Shown here: piece after piece, positions 31,019-39,454 of the stretch
Numbering within the stretch: the stretch's first letter is position 1
Layout of the letters: each line of letters starts with the position of its first letter
DNA from: Actinoplanes solisilvae
GTDB taxonomy: Bacteria; Actinomycetota; Actinomycetes; Mycobacteriales; Micromonosporaceae
NCBI RefSeq assembly: GCF_003999975.1
Contig: NZ_RJAC01000001.1
Span: forward strand, 806,001-870,000
Direction: 5' to 3'
DNA: 64,000 bases
Made by a program: the position numbers and the translations under genes
Notes under the pieces: generated by a model
What the model saw: the letters and a program-made list of their open reading frames with translations, nothing else
Databases searched by the model: none
What the model was told of the DNA's origin: nothing

Positions 31019-32032
31019 TCAGACTGCGACGTTGACGTCGCTGGTCTCGTCGCGGATGTAGACGATCATGTCGCCGGTCTCGATGGTGACCTTCTGGTTG
31101 CCGCCCAGGGGCAGCACCTTGCCCCGGCGGATCAGGGCCACGACCAGGGTCTGCAGCTCGCGCGGGTTGCGGCCCACCTCGGCCCGCTCGGCGCTGCGCA
31201 TCGCCAGCGCCATGCCCTGACCGGGGGTGAGCAGGTCTTCGACCACGTCGATCAGCGGCGGCGCGGTCGTCGTGAGGCCCAGCAGGCGACCCGCGGTGGC
31301 CGACGAGACGATCACGTGGTGGGCGCCGCTCTGCTTGAGCAGCGCGGCGTTCTCCTGCTCGCGGACCGAGGCGATGATGCGCACCTGACCGGCCGTGAGT
31401 TGCCGTACGGTCAAGGAAATCAGGACCGAGGCCTCGTCGGTGTCGGTCGCGATGATGACCGCCTTGCAGTTCTTGACGTCGGCCTCGTTCAGCACGGCTG
31501 AGCGGGTCGCGTTGCCCTCGATCGTCACCAGGCCGTTGGTCTGCGCCTGGCGAACGCCGTCGGGCCGGCTCTCCACGACGACGATGCGCGACTTGGTGTA
31601 GCCCGTCTCCAGCAGCGCGGCGACCGCGGCCCGGCCCTTGGTGCCATAACCGCAGATGATGATGTGGTCCTTCAACTGTCGCCTCCACCGGCTGACGAGC
31701 AGGCTGTTGCGGTACTGGTCGGTCAGCACCTCGAGGGTGGTGCCGACCAGGATGATCAGGAAGAGCACCCGGGCCGGGGTGATGAAGAGGATGTTCACCA
31801 GCCGGGCGTGCTGGGTGAACGGCGTGATGTCGCCGTACCCGGTGGTGGAGAGCGACACGACCGCGTAGTAGAAGCAGTCGAGCAGGGTCAGGCCATCCCC
31901 ATTGTTGTCCTTGTACCCCTCCCGGCCGGTGTAGATGACGGCCACCGAGACCAGGACGAGCGTAAGCGCGAGCGCCAGCCTGATGGCCAGCGCCCGGAGA
32001 GGTCCCTTCCGGACCCTGGGAAGATGGATCAT
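31019..32032 (-). CDS. Potassium channel with RCK (TrkA-N) domain
   Basis: A 337-residue two-helix K+ channel. The pore has TM1 (about residues 16-33), the selectivity filter TTGYGD (about 63-68) and TM2 (about 80-100). The cytosolic RCK domain starts IIICGYGTKGRAAVAALLE with a GxGxxG nucleotide-binding loop and VVVESRPDGV. A TrkA-C-like part ends the protein. It resembles Kch/MthK channels gated by nucleotides or ions. It is convergent with the methyltransferase gene and separated from it by 5 bases. Confidence 0.93.
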   Translation of the reverse strand: MIHLPRVRKGPLRALAIRLALALTLVLVSVAVIYTGREGYKDNNGDGLTLLDCFYYAVVSLSTTGYGDITPFTQHARLVNILFITPARVLFLIILVGTTLEVLTDQYRNSLLVSRWRRQLKDHIIICGYGTKGRAAVAALLETGYTKSRIVVVESRPDGVRQAQTNGLVTIEGNATRSAVLNEADVKNCKAVIIATDTDEASVLISLTVRQLTAGQVRIIASVREQENAALLKQSGAHHVIVSSATAGRLLGLTTTAPPLIDVVEDLLTPGQGMALAMRSAERAEVGRNPRELQTLVVALIRRGKVLPLGGNQKVTIETGDMIVYIRDETSDVNVAV

Positions 32033-32195
32033 GTGATGCCCCGCACGGACACACCATAGCGATCGCGTGCCGGGCGACCGCCCAGGACATCACATTAATC
32101 ATCGTTCAGGAACATCAAGTACCGGCTTCGGCACGCTGCGGGAAAGCGGGATAGACGACGTTGCATGCACCCGGCACCCTTCGAAAACTGCTCGG

Positions 32196-32690
32196 ATGAC
32201 CCGACGCATCGCTCTCGTCCTCGCCCTGACCCTCGCCCTCGTCGCCCCGGCCGGGGTCTCGTGGGCCGCCGCCGCGGACAAGCCGGCCGTCCTGGCGAAC
32301 TGGACCCAGCCCACCGCGGCCAGCACCGCCGCGTGGAACGCCGCCCGGCTCGACCGGGAGCCCTGGTTGTCCTACGGCTTCGACTGGTCCACCGACGACT
32401 GCTCGGCGGCTCCCGAGCGGCCCCTCGGCTTCGACTTCACCAACCCGTGCCGGCACCACGACTTCGGCTACCGCAACTACAAGGACCTCGGGGTCTTCGC
32501 CGCGAACAAGGCCCGCCTCGACGACGTCTTCTACGCCGACATGAAGCGGGTCTGCGTGCGGCACAACGTGGCCGTGCGAGCCGCCTGCTACAGCGTGGCC
32601 TGGACCTACTACCAGGCCGTTCACGTCTTCGGCTCGGTCGCCTCGGTGCGTCAGGCCGACCTCGACCGCGCGGCGCGGCTACCGCACTAG
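32196..32690 (+). CDS. Secreted prokaryotic phospholipase A2
   Basis: A 164-residue protein with a signal peptide (about residues 1-27, RRIALVLALTLALVAPAG). The mature part has the PLA2 catalytic motif CRHHDFGYRNYK (His-Asp dyad) and two disulfide pairs as in Streptomyces violaceoruber PLA2: DDCSAAPERPLGFDFTNPC and the later CVRHN/AACYSVAW cysteines. It hydrolyses the sn-2 ester of phospholipids outside the cell, usually Ca2+ dependent. The ATG at 32196 is chosen because the signal peptide begins there. Its last 12 bases overlap the end of the convergent regulator gene. Confidence 0.9.
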   Translation: MTRRIALVLALTLALVAPAGVSWAAAADKPAVLANWTQPTAASTAAWNAARLDREPWLSYGFDWSTDDCSAAPERPLGFDFTNPCRHHDFGYRNYKDLGVFAANKARLDDVFYADMKRVCVRHNVAVRAACYSVAWTYYQAVHVFGSVASVRQADLDRAARLPH

Positions 32691-35363
32691 GCCCGCGAAA
32701 CGCGTGGCGCCGTCCTCAAGATCCGGATGTTCGACGCCCAGCGCCATCGCGACGACCCGGTCAAACCCCAGACCCACCCCATCGGCGTACGCCACGTCGA
32801 AGGCGACATCGCCCAGCGCGCCCCGCAATGCGAGCTGCTGAGCCGACCAGAAGCGGCCGAACATTTCCGTACGCCGGGCTCCGCGCGCCGCCTCGGCCCC
32901 GCCGAACAGGACAGCGGCGGTCGCCTGATCGCCGCCGATCGCGCAGCGCACCGCGATGGCCGCCACCGCGTCGGCCGCGGCTCCGCTGAACCCGTGCCGC
33001 AGCCGGGACCGCAGCGCGACCACGAGATGATCGTGCGCGGCGACCAGATCGCCGCGGCGCAACGCCACCATGCCGAGCAGCCAGTCGACCGTACGTTTGC
33101 CGCGGTGTTCGGGGCAGGCCGCCTCGGCCTGCCGGGCCGCGCCCAGCAACTCGGCCGCCGAGGTCAGCTCCTCGCGCCGCCAGAGCAGCTCGGCCAACGC
33201 GATCGTGGCGGACAGCGCCGAGTCGGTCACTCCGTACTGCTCGGCCTCAGCGATCACCGCACGGCACAGGTCTTCGGCCTCGTCGTACCGGCCGGCCTCG
33301 ATCAACGTCGCCCGGTGACCGGACATGGCCCGTACACGCAGAGGTTGATCTTGCTCGGTCCGGGCGATCCGCTCCGCCCGGTCGAGGTGGCGGGCCCGCT
33401 CGGCCCGGTCGTCGGCCAGGCCCGCGTGCACGAGATGGGCGTAGCCGAGCACGACCGGCTCCACGTCGACCCCGTCGAGCCGCCGGTAGAGACGGGAGAG
33501 CAGCTCACGACCCTCGGCCGCGCCGCCGTGCTCGCGCCACCACGGGTCGAGCGCGAGAGCGAGCCGCAGACCGGCACGGACACTGCCCTTGCCGGCAGCC
33601 CAACGCAGGGCGGTCTCCCACTCGGCCACATAGGGCGCGAGCTCGGTGAGCGACGTCGTGCGGGGCTGGCCGTCGGTGTCGACCGCGACCGACTCCAGCG
33701 TGTGCACGGCCCAGGCGGCGTGCCGGTCCCGGGCGGCGCGTTCATCGCCGGCGGCGGTCAGGCGCCGGGAGGCGTACGCCCGCACCTGCGCCGAAAGCCG
33801 GTAACGCGGGCCCGGCGCGAGCTCGATGAGGGACTTGTCAGACAACTCGGAGAGCGCACCGAGGGCCTCAACACCGCACCACTCGACCGTGCCGAGATCG
33901 ACGGTCCCGGCGAAGACGGCCACGCGGCGCAGCAACCCGGCGGCCTGCGGGCTGAGCGTGCGATAGGACCAGTCGAGGTTGGCGGTCAGGCTGTCGTGCC
34001 GGTGCTCGGCGGTTTCGTCCCCCGGAATCTCCACCGGGTCGAGTGCCGTCAGCGGGTCGTTGAGACGGGCGGCGAGCTGGGCCGCCGAGAGCGAGCGCAA
34101 CCGTACGGCGGCCAGCTCGGCAGCGAGTGGCGAACCCTCCAGCAGGGCGGCGACGCGGGAAAGATCGGCGTGGCTCTCGACGGGGGCGTGACTGCCGCCG
34201 CGAGCCTCAGCCGTGCGCTCGGACAGCAGGGTGAACACGTCGGCGGGCGACAGGGGCGGGATGCGCCACACGACCTCACCCGGAACGTTCAACGGAACCC
34301 GGCTCGTGACCAGCACGTCGAGGCGCGGGCAACGAGCCAGAAGACGGCGTACGAGGGTCGCGCAGGCGGCGGGGGTGGCGTCGGCGGTCTGCAGCACGAG
34401 CAGCATCCGGCGGGTGGCACAGTGCTCGAGCAGCGTCTCGAAGACCGGGCGGCCCGGCTCGGTGCGCACGCCCAGAGCGCCCGCCAACGCGGGGGCCAGA
34501 CCGGTGCTGACGGCGTCCACCGTCCAGACCCCATCCGGGTACGCCTCCAGGAGTTGCTCGGCCGCGGCCAGCGCGAGACGCGTCTTGCCGGCGCCGCCAG
34601 GGCCGGCGACGGTCACGATGCGGTGGCGCTGGACCAGATCGGTGACCTCGGCCAGCTCGGGACGACGGCCGACGAAGGCGGTGAGCGGGGCCGGGAGGTT
34701 GTGGATGGCGGCGCCAGGAGTGCGCGGGCGCGGGAAGTCGCGGTCGAGGCCGGGCGCGAGGACCTGGAAGAGGCGCTCGTCGTCGTCGAAGCCGCGGAGC
34801 CGGTGAGGCCCGAGATCGAGAAGGTCGACGGTCGTCAAGATCTGCTCGGCCCGGCTGGGCAGGGTGGCCACCCGCGCCTCGTCCGGACGGGCCGCGGTCA
34901 CGCCGAAAGGAATCGCGGCCCCCGTGGTCAGAACAGCCACGGTGGTGGCGCCGGAGCAGAGGACCTGGCCGCCGTGCGCGGCGGCGGCGACCCGGGCGGC
35001 GCGGTGCACCTCGACGCTGGCGTACTCGTCGCCGACCGGGCGAGCCCAACCAGTGTGCATGCCCATGCGGACGCGCGGGGCGACGGCGGCGCTGGGCCAG
35101 TCGTGTGCGGACAGTCGCCGTTGAGCCTCCACACAGGCCGCCACGGCGGTGACCGGATCCTGGAAAGCGACAAAGAAGCTGTCACCCTCAGTGAAAAGCT
35201 CGACACCGTCGTAGTCACTCAGCGCAGCTCTGATTACGGAGCGATGATCACCGAGGACGGAACCGTAATCGTCACCGAGCATTCGGGCCAACCGCGTCGA
35301 GCCCTCAATGTCGGTGAACACAAAGGTCACCAGCCCACTCGGCAGCTCGGTCCGTACCGACAC
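32679..35363 (-). CDS. Class III cyclase / NB-ARC-like ATPase / TPR-like regulator
   Basis: About 894 residues from a GTG with GGAGG 7 bases upstream. Residues 10-175 are a class III nucleotide cyclase domain: FTDIEGST (16-23), TEGDSFFVAF, RMGMHTG and HRAAR, so metal and transition-state residues remain. Residues 240-400 are an AAA/NB-ARC-like ATPase with Walker A GPGGAGKTRLAL (about 250). Where relatives have LLVLDNCEH the sequence is LLVLQTADATP, so the Walker B acid is lost. The rest is helical, TPR-like repeats, ending near the stop. No DNA-binding HTH is visible. Such proteins sense unknown signals. Confidence 0.85.
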   Translation of the reverse strand: MSVRTELPSGLVTFVFTDIEGSTRLARMLGDDYGSVLGDHRSVIRAALSDYDGVELFTEGDSFFVAFQDPVTAVAACVEAQRRLSAHDWPSAAVAPRVRMGMHTGWARPVGDEYASVEVHRAARVAAAAHGGQVLCSGATTVAVLTTGAAIPFGVTAARPDEARVATLPSRAEQILTTVDLLDLGPHRLRGFDDDERLFQVLAPGLDRDFPRPRTPGAAIHNLPAPLTAFVGRRPELAEVTDLVQRHRIVTVAGPGGAGKTRLALAAAEQLLEAYPDGVWTVDAVSTGLAPALAGALGVRTEPGRPVFETLLEHCATRRMLLVLQTADATPAACATLVRRLLARCPRLDVLVTSRVPLNVPGEVVWRIPPLSPADVFTLLSERTAEARGGSHAPVESHADLSRVAALLEGSPLAAELAAVRLRSLSAAQLAARLNDPLTALDPVEIPGDETAEHRHDSLTANLDWSYRTLSPQAAGLLRRVAVFAGTVDLGTVEWCGVEALGALSELSDKSLIELAPGPRYRLSAQVRAYASRRLTAAGDERAARDRHAAWAVHTLESVAVDTDGQPRTTSLTELAPYVAEWETALRWAAGKGSVRAGLRLALALDPWWREHGGAAEGRELLSRLYRRLDGVDVEPVVLGYAHLVHAGLADDRAERARHLDRAERIARTEQDQPLRVRAMSGHRATLIEAGRYDEAEDLCRAVIAEAEQYGVTDSALSATIALAELLWRREELTSAAELLGAARQAEAACPEHRGKRTVDWLLGMVALRRGDLVAAHDHLVVALRSRLRHGFSGAAADAVAAIAVRCAIGGDQATAAVLFGGAEAARGARRTEMFGRFWSAQQLALRGALGDVAFDVAYADGVGLGFDRVVAMALGVEHPDLEDGATRFAGLVR

Positions 35364-35545
35364 GGTTGAACCTCCGCCTCCTTTGGGAAGTCGCCACACA
35401 TGCTGCCGTACCACAGTGTCACCGGCCATCGTAGAAACGGACAGTAACCGTCCACCCGCCACGGCCTACCCCGGACGGAGGACAACGCTGGTTACACACG
35501 GCACTACGCGTGACGTAACGAAATGGATCGAGCGGAGTCACGCTG

Positions 35546-35569
35546 CGGTCGGCCAGATCCGGCCGACCG
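35546..35569. repeat. 9-bp inverted repeat (hairpin)
   Basis: CGGTCGGCC (35546-35554) and GGCCGACCG (35561-35569) are perfect arms around 6 bases. It has no T run; operator or terminator cannot be distinguished. Confidence 0.5.
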
Positions 35570-35887
35570 TTCGACGGTCCCCGCAAGAGGCACGGTGTGC
35601 GACGCCCCGACTGCTGGCCGACAGCGCCCACCGCGCCTCCCGCCGCACTGTTCGCGCAGCTAGATCATCATATTTCTGATCTCCGCGGGGGAGGTCGCAC
35701 CGCCGGTCCGCCAAGGAAGGACGAGTGGGGTGGAATTCGCCACCGAGACGTCGGGCGTCCCGATATTCGGGCGCGAGTCGTCTCCTCGGCGCTGGGCTCC
35801 GACTGGATCTACCGCGGCGGCCGGGGGTCAGGTGCGCGATTGATCGGCGCCGCGGAGCGCAGTCCGGCGGCCGGGCTGTCCGGCATC

Positions 35888-36059
35888 GGCGCGGCGACCG
35901 GGGTTGTCCGGCAGCCGGCGCGGCGACCAGGGTTGTCCGGCAGCCGGCGCGGCGACCAGGGTTGGGGACGGTGGCGCGGTGGCTGAGACCTTGCGGCGAC
36001 TACGCGGTGGCTGGGATTTTTACGGCGACGGCGCGGTGGCTGGGTCTGGCGGCGGCGTT
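35888..36059. repeat. Decaying 28-29-bp tandem repeat, about six units
   Basis: Two units at 35888 and 35917 are nearly identical 29-mers (GGCGCGGCGACCRGGGTTGT plus CCGGCAGCC). A third begins at 35946. Then GCGGTGGCTG recurs at 35976, 36004 and 36033 with the same 28-29-base period, suggesting older diverged copies. Confidence 0.75.
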
Positions 36060-36092
36060 TTGGCTTTCAGGCGGCGACGTGGATGTCGGCCG

Positions 36093-36308
36093 TCAGCAGC
36101 CGCAGGCGCCGCCACAACAGCCGCCACCGGCGGGGGCCGCCGGGCGGGGAGCCGTGCCGCCGCCACCGTTGAAGGCGACGGTGGAGAGCAATTTGACCGT
36201 GTCGGCATGACCCTGCGGGCAGGCCGAGGGCGCGGAGGCCTCGCTCATCGGCCGGTTGACCTCGAACGTGTCGCCGCACGCGCGGCAGCGGAACTCGTAA
36301 CGCGGCAT
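36093..36308 (-). CDS. FmdB-type zinc ribbon protein
   Basis: A 71-residue protein. The FmdB/regulatory zinc ribbon opens PRYEFRCRACGDTFEVNRPM and has CPQGH as the second half, so three cysteines and one histidine replace the usual C4. A Gly/Ala/Pro linker leads to a cysteine-rich end, GGCCGGACGC, which may bind metal. The ATG at 36308 is chosen because the fold starts at once. Function of these small ribbons is unknown, and some relatives occur near formamidase genes. Confidence 0.88.
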   Translation of the reverse strand: MPRYEFRCRACGDTFEVNRPMSEASAPSACPQGHADTVKLLSTVAFNGGGGTAPRPAAPAGGGCCGGACGC

Positions 36309-36369
36309 GGGCAAAGCGTAGGGCCTGCGACCCCGAGCCGAACAGCGGGCCGAACCGGCCGGGCGGAGG

Positions 36370-36378
36370 TTATCCACA
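36370..36378 (+). promoter_or_regulatory. DnaA-box-like 9-mer TTATCCACA
   Basis: TTATCCACA is the E. coli R1-type DnaA box, exact. It lies in the divergent promoter region between the FmdB-type gene and the transglycosylase. A single box is only a candidate. Confidence 0.35.
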
Positions 36379-36429
36379 GGCTTGAACGGGGCCTCTCGCG
36401 GCGGGCCTCGGTTGGGTAGTGTCGTCCGC

Positions 36430-38298
36430 GTGGTGGAGCGGCACGAAAAACCGGTGGCAGGGCCCGAGCTGAGAGCTGCGGCTCCGCATCAGGGCGGGCC
36501 TTTGGCAAGCTCCGGCGCGGCCCCGCCCGACCCGGCCTCGCCCAACCCTGCCTCGCCCAACCCTGCCTCGCCCAACCCTGCCTCGCCCGACCCGGTCTCG
36601 CCCGAACCTGCTACGCCGCCGGTTGAGACGGCCTCTCCGACGGCCGAGACGGCCACAGCGGCAGCTGAGACGGCCACACCGGCGGCCGAGGGGGCCACGT
36701 CCGATGGCTCAGACCCGGCTGCGACGAGTGCGGCAGGCTCTGAGGCAGCGAAGATCGGGCCCGAGGGCAAAAACACGCCAAAAGCCATAAACGGTTCAAT
36801 GACCGCCGCTAAGCAGCCCACCATCGCGCCCACCGCTGGAAACATGTCGACGAGTTCGCCGACTCCGGGTGGCTCGACCGCGTCGCCCGTGACGGTCTCC
36901 GGCGAGGGCCTGGCCGCTCAGCCCGGCTCGGCCGCGACCAAGGGCTCACCGCCCAAGCCGCCCTCGGGCGACAGAGCACAAGAGACAGGCACCGACGTCG
37001 CTCCTGGTCCGGCCTCCGAAGCCGGGTCGGCCGCGAGTCCGGGCCCCGCCGCGACTCCGGGCACGACTGCGAGTCCGGGCACGACTGCGAGTCCGGGCAC
37101 GGCCGTGGGCGCGGGCACGACGGTCGGTGCCGGCCCCGCTGCGGGTGCGGGTGCGGGTGCGGGACCAGCTTCGACAGCAGGCTCATCCGCGACCGCGGAC
37201 CCGGCGGCGACGCCGAGCACAGCGGCGGCCACCTCCGACAGCCCCAAGGCTGAGGTCGGTGCGGCGGCCGCCGCCGGTACACAAGGGACTGCGGCCAGCC
37301 CGGCCGCGTTGAAGAAGGCCGGGGTACTCCGGCGGGCGAATCCCGTGCGGGCCGTGGGGCGTGCGGGGCGCAGCACGGCGGCGTGGGCCAAGCGGCCGAG
37401 CGGGCGGCTGATCGTTCCGGCGGTCATCGCTGTTCTCCTCCTCGGGGCCGCGGGGACGGCGGGGGCCTATCTCGTGCCCGAGGCGCTCCAACCCGCGCCC
37501 ACACCGAGCAGCACCCCTGAGTTCGGCGCGGGCGGCGTCCCCTCGGGAGTCCCGGGTGGACTGCCGAGCGGTCAGCCCGGAGTGCCGGGCGGAGTGCCGA
37601 CCACGATTCCCGGCGAAGTGCCGGGCGGGGTTCCGGGTGGGCTCCCGGGGGCTCCCGCCGGCGCGCCGACCGTTCCCACCGGGCAGGTGGCACTCGGGCC
37701 GACCGGCACGACCGCGACCGGGGGGCGGCCGGCTGACGCGCTCGCCGACTGGGCCGGCGCGACCGGCACCCGGGTCGGCATCCCGGTCGTCGCGGTGCAG
37801 GCCTACGGCTACGCCGAGCTGGTGCTCGCGCGCACCAAGCCCAGCTGCCACCTGAGCTGGACGACGATCGCCGCGCTGGGCTTCGTCGAATCGTCGCACG
37901 GCGCGGCCAACGGGGCCGTTCTGCAGGCCGACGGCACAACCTCGCCGACGATCCTCGGGCTGCCGCTGGACGGCAAGGGTGGCCGGCAGCTCATCCCCGA
38001 CACCGATCGGGCCGCGCTCGACCAGGACACCACCTACGACCGGGCCGTGGGGCCGCTCCAGTTCATCCCCGCGACCTGGAACTCCTTCAAGGTGGACGCC
38101 GACAACGACGGCGTGGCCAACCCCAGCGACATCGACGATGCGTCACTGACGGCCGCGATCTACCTCTGTGAGAACGGGCGCGACCTGGCCCGGCCCGAGG
38201 CGTGGTGGGATTCGATCCTCTCCTACAACGCGGTCCGGCCCTATGCGCAGAAGGTCTTCGACGCGGCCAACGACTACGGGCGGCGGTCGCGGAGCTGA
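36430..38298 (+). CDS. Membrane-anchored lytic transglycosylase with very long low-complexity N-terminus
   Basis: About 622 residues from a GTG at 36430. Residues 1-300 are Ala/Pro/Ser/Thr/Gly-rich with repeats such as SPNPASPNPASPNPAS and ASPGTTASPGT. A single membrane helix (about 330-352, RLIVPAVIAVLLLGAAGTAGAYLV) follows, then a Gly/Pro/Val spacer. The C-terminal 150 residues are an MltB-like/SLT transglycosylase domain, with the catalytic glutamate in ALGFVESSHG and GPLQFIPATW. It cleaves peptidoglycan glycan strands outside the membrane. The N-terminus is therefore cytosolic. The start is uncertain; TTG at 36382 is possible. Confidence 0.85.
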   Translation: MVERHEKPVAGPELRAAAPHQGGPLASSGAAPPDPASPNPASPNPASPNPASPDPVSPEPATPPVETASPTAETATAAAETATPAAEGATSDGSDPAATSAAGSEAAKIGPEGKNTPKAINGSMTAAKQPTIAPTAGNMSTSSPTPGGSTASPVTVSGEGLAAQPGSAATKGSPPKPPSGDRAQETGTDVAPGPASEAGSAASPGPAATPGTTASPGTTASPGTAVGAGTTVGAGPAAGAGAGAGPASTAGSSATADPAATPSTAAATSDSPKAEVGAAAAAGTQGTAASPAALKKAGVLRRANPVRAVGRAGRSTAAWAKRPSGRLIVPAVIAVLLLGAAGTAGAYLVPEALQPAPTPSSTPEFGAGGVPSGVPGGLPSGQPGVPGGVPTTIPGEVPGGVPGGLPGAPAGAPTVPTGQVALGPTGTTATGGRPADALADWAGATGTRVGIPVVAVQAYGYAELVLARTKPSCHLSWTTIAALGFVESSHGAANGAVLQADGTTSPTILGLPLDGKGGRQLIPDTDRAALDQDTTYDRAVGPLQFIPATWNSFKVDADNDGVANPSDIDDASLTAAIYLCENGRDLARPEAWWDSILSYNAVRPYAQKVFDAANDYGRRSRS

Positions 38299-38386
38299 CA
38301 CCGGATGTTGCACGCAGGGTGACGATACCTACACATTTACGTTCGGAGCACTTCCCAGACGGTGCGCTTACCGGCAAGCTGTACGG

Positions 38387-39403
38387 GTGAGGGTGCGTGA
38401 ATGGGATCCCCGGGACGCCTCGGCGGCGGAGATCCAGTCGCTCGTGAATACGGTGAATGCCGTTCTTGCCAGCGATCTTCCTGACGACCCGCCGTGGATC
38501 GACGGCCAGGTGCGTGACTACCTGGTCGAAACGATGCCCGGTGAGCGGCGCATCAGCTGGGTGGCTGAGGACGACCGCCTGCCCGAGGGCGAGAGCGAGA
38601 TCTTCGCCGCGGTCAGCATGCTCCTGCTCGACGGCATCGGCGTGATCGAGATTCTGGTGCGGCCCAGTCTGCGGCGGCGCGGGCTCGGGCGTCAGCTCGC
38701 GGCGGTCGCGGCTCGCCGGGCCTACCTCGAAGGCTTCTCCACGATCGGGGTCGAGGCGATCGGCGGCACCCCCGCGATCGCCTTCTACGAGGCGCTCGGG
38801 TTCGACCGTGAATACGTCGAGACGCGCAGTGTCCTCACGCTGTCCGGCATGGACTGGCCCGCGCTCACCGTCATGGCCAACAGCATCGGCACCGGCTACC
38901 GCATCGAGTTCCATCCGGGCGGGCCGCCCGACCACCTGCTCGAGGCGTACGCGCAGGCCAAGCTCGAGGCTCAGGACGACGACGAGCTCGATCTGGCGCC
39001 GCGCTCGTCCGACCCGCAACGGCTGCGCGACTCGCTCGACACTCTGCACCGGCGCGGCCTGAAGCCGTACATCGTTCTGGCCCTGCACGACGAAAGCGGA
39101 ACCGTCGCCGGGCTCACCGAGGTCGTCGTCCCCGCCCACCACCCCGAGCGCGCCGACCAGTACGACACGATCGTCGTGCGTGACCACCGCGGCTACGGCA
39201 TCGACCGGGCGATCAAGGCACGCATGCTGTTCGAGCTGCGCGGCGCCGAGCCGGGCCTGCGCGAGGTGCAGACCTGGAACGCGCAACACAACGAGTCCAT
39301 GCTCAAGGTCAACGCCGAGCTGGGTTATCAGGCCGACCGCGACTGGTACGAGTATGGTGCCGACGTCTCGCAACTGGTTCAAAGCCTGGAGTCCATCGAC
39401 TAA
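38387..39403 (+). CDS. Double-domain GNAT N-acetyltransferase
   Basis: A 338-residue protein with two GNAT folds. The first has the acetyl-CoA loop RPSLRRRGLGRQLAAV (about residue 95). The second has DHRGYGIDRAIKARML (about 267), lacking the usual central arginine pattern but preserving G-x-G. Such tandem GNATs resemble mycothiol synthase in layout, although I see no specific mycothiol residues. The substrate is unknown. The GTG start is weakly supported (GTG 6 bases on is possible). It is not closely spaced with a partner gene. Confidence 0.82.
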   Translation: MRVREWDPRDASAAEIQSLVNTVNAVLASDLPDDPPWIDGQVRDYLVETMPGERRISWVAEDDRLPEGESEIFAAVSMLLLDGIGVIEILVRPSLRRRGLGRQLAAVAARRAYLEGFSTIGVEAIGGTPAIAFYEALGFDREYVETRSVLTLSGMDWPALTVMANSIGTGYRIEFHPGGPPDHLLEAYAQAKLEAQDDDELDLAPRSSDPQRLRDSLDTLHRRGLKPYIVLALHDESGTVAGLTEVVVPAHHPERADQYDTIVVRDHRGYGIDRAIKARMLFELRGAEPGLREVQTWNAQHNESMLKVNAELGYQADRDWYEYGADVSQLVQSLESID

Positions 39404-39454
39404 GCTCAACCTCTGCGACCGGACGCCCGACCGCCGGTCCGCCGTGGAGGCGCC

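Larger units (their letters stand above)
35364..36092. other. 728-bp gap with hairpin and 29-bp minisatellite
   Basis: No credible gene. The right part of the regulator's promoter lies at 35364-35540. A 9-bp hairpin is at 35546-35569, a short AT-rich island (about 35660-35682) follows, then the minisatellite (35888-36059). Several long open frames cross it, but they share no family signal and their repeats are periodic DNA. Confidence 0.6.

Noticed and set aside
35597..36419. Several overlapping open frames of 120-170 codons in the gap before the FmdB-type gene.
   Set aside because: Arg/Gly/Ala-rich translations, repeats that shift frame, overlap with the real FmdB-type gene, and no ribosome site.
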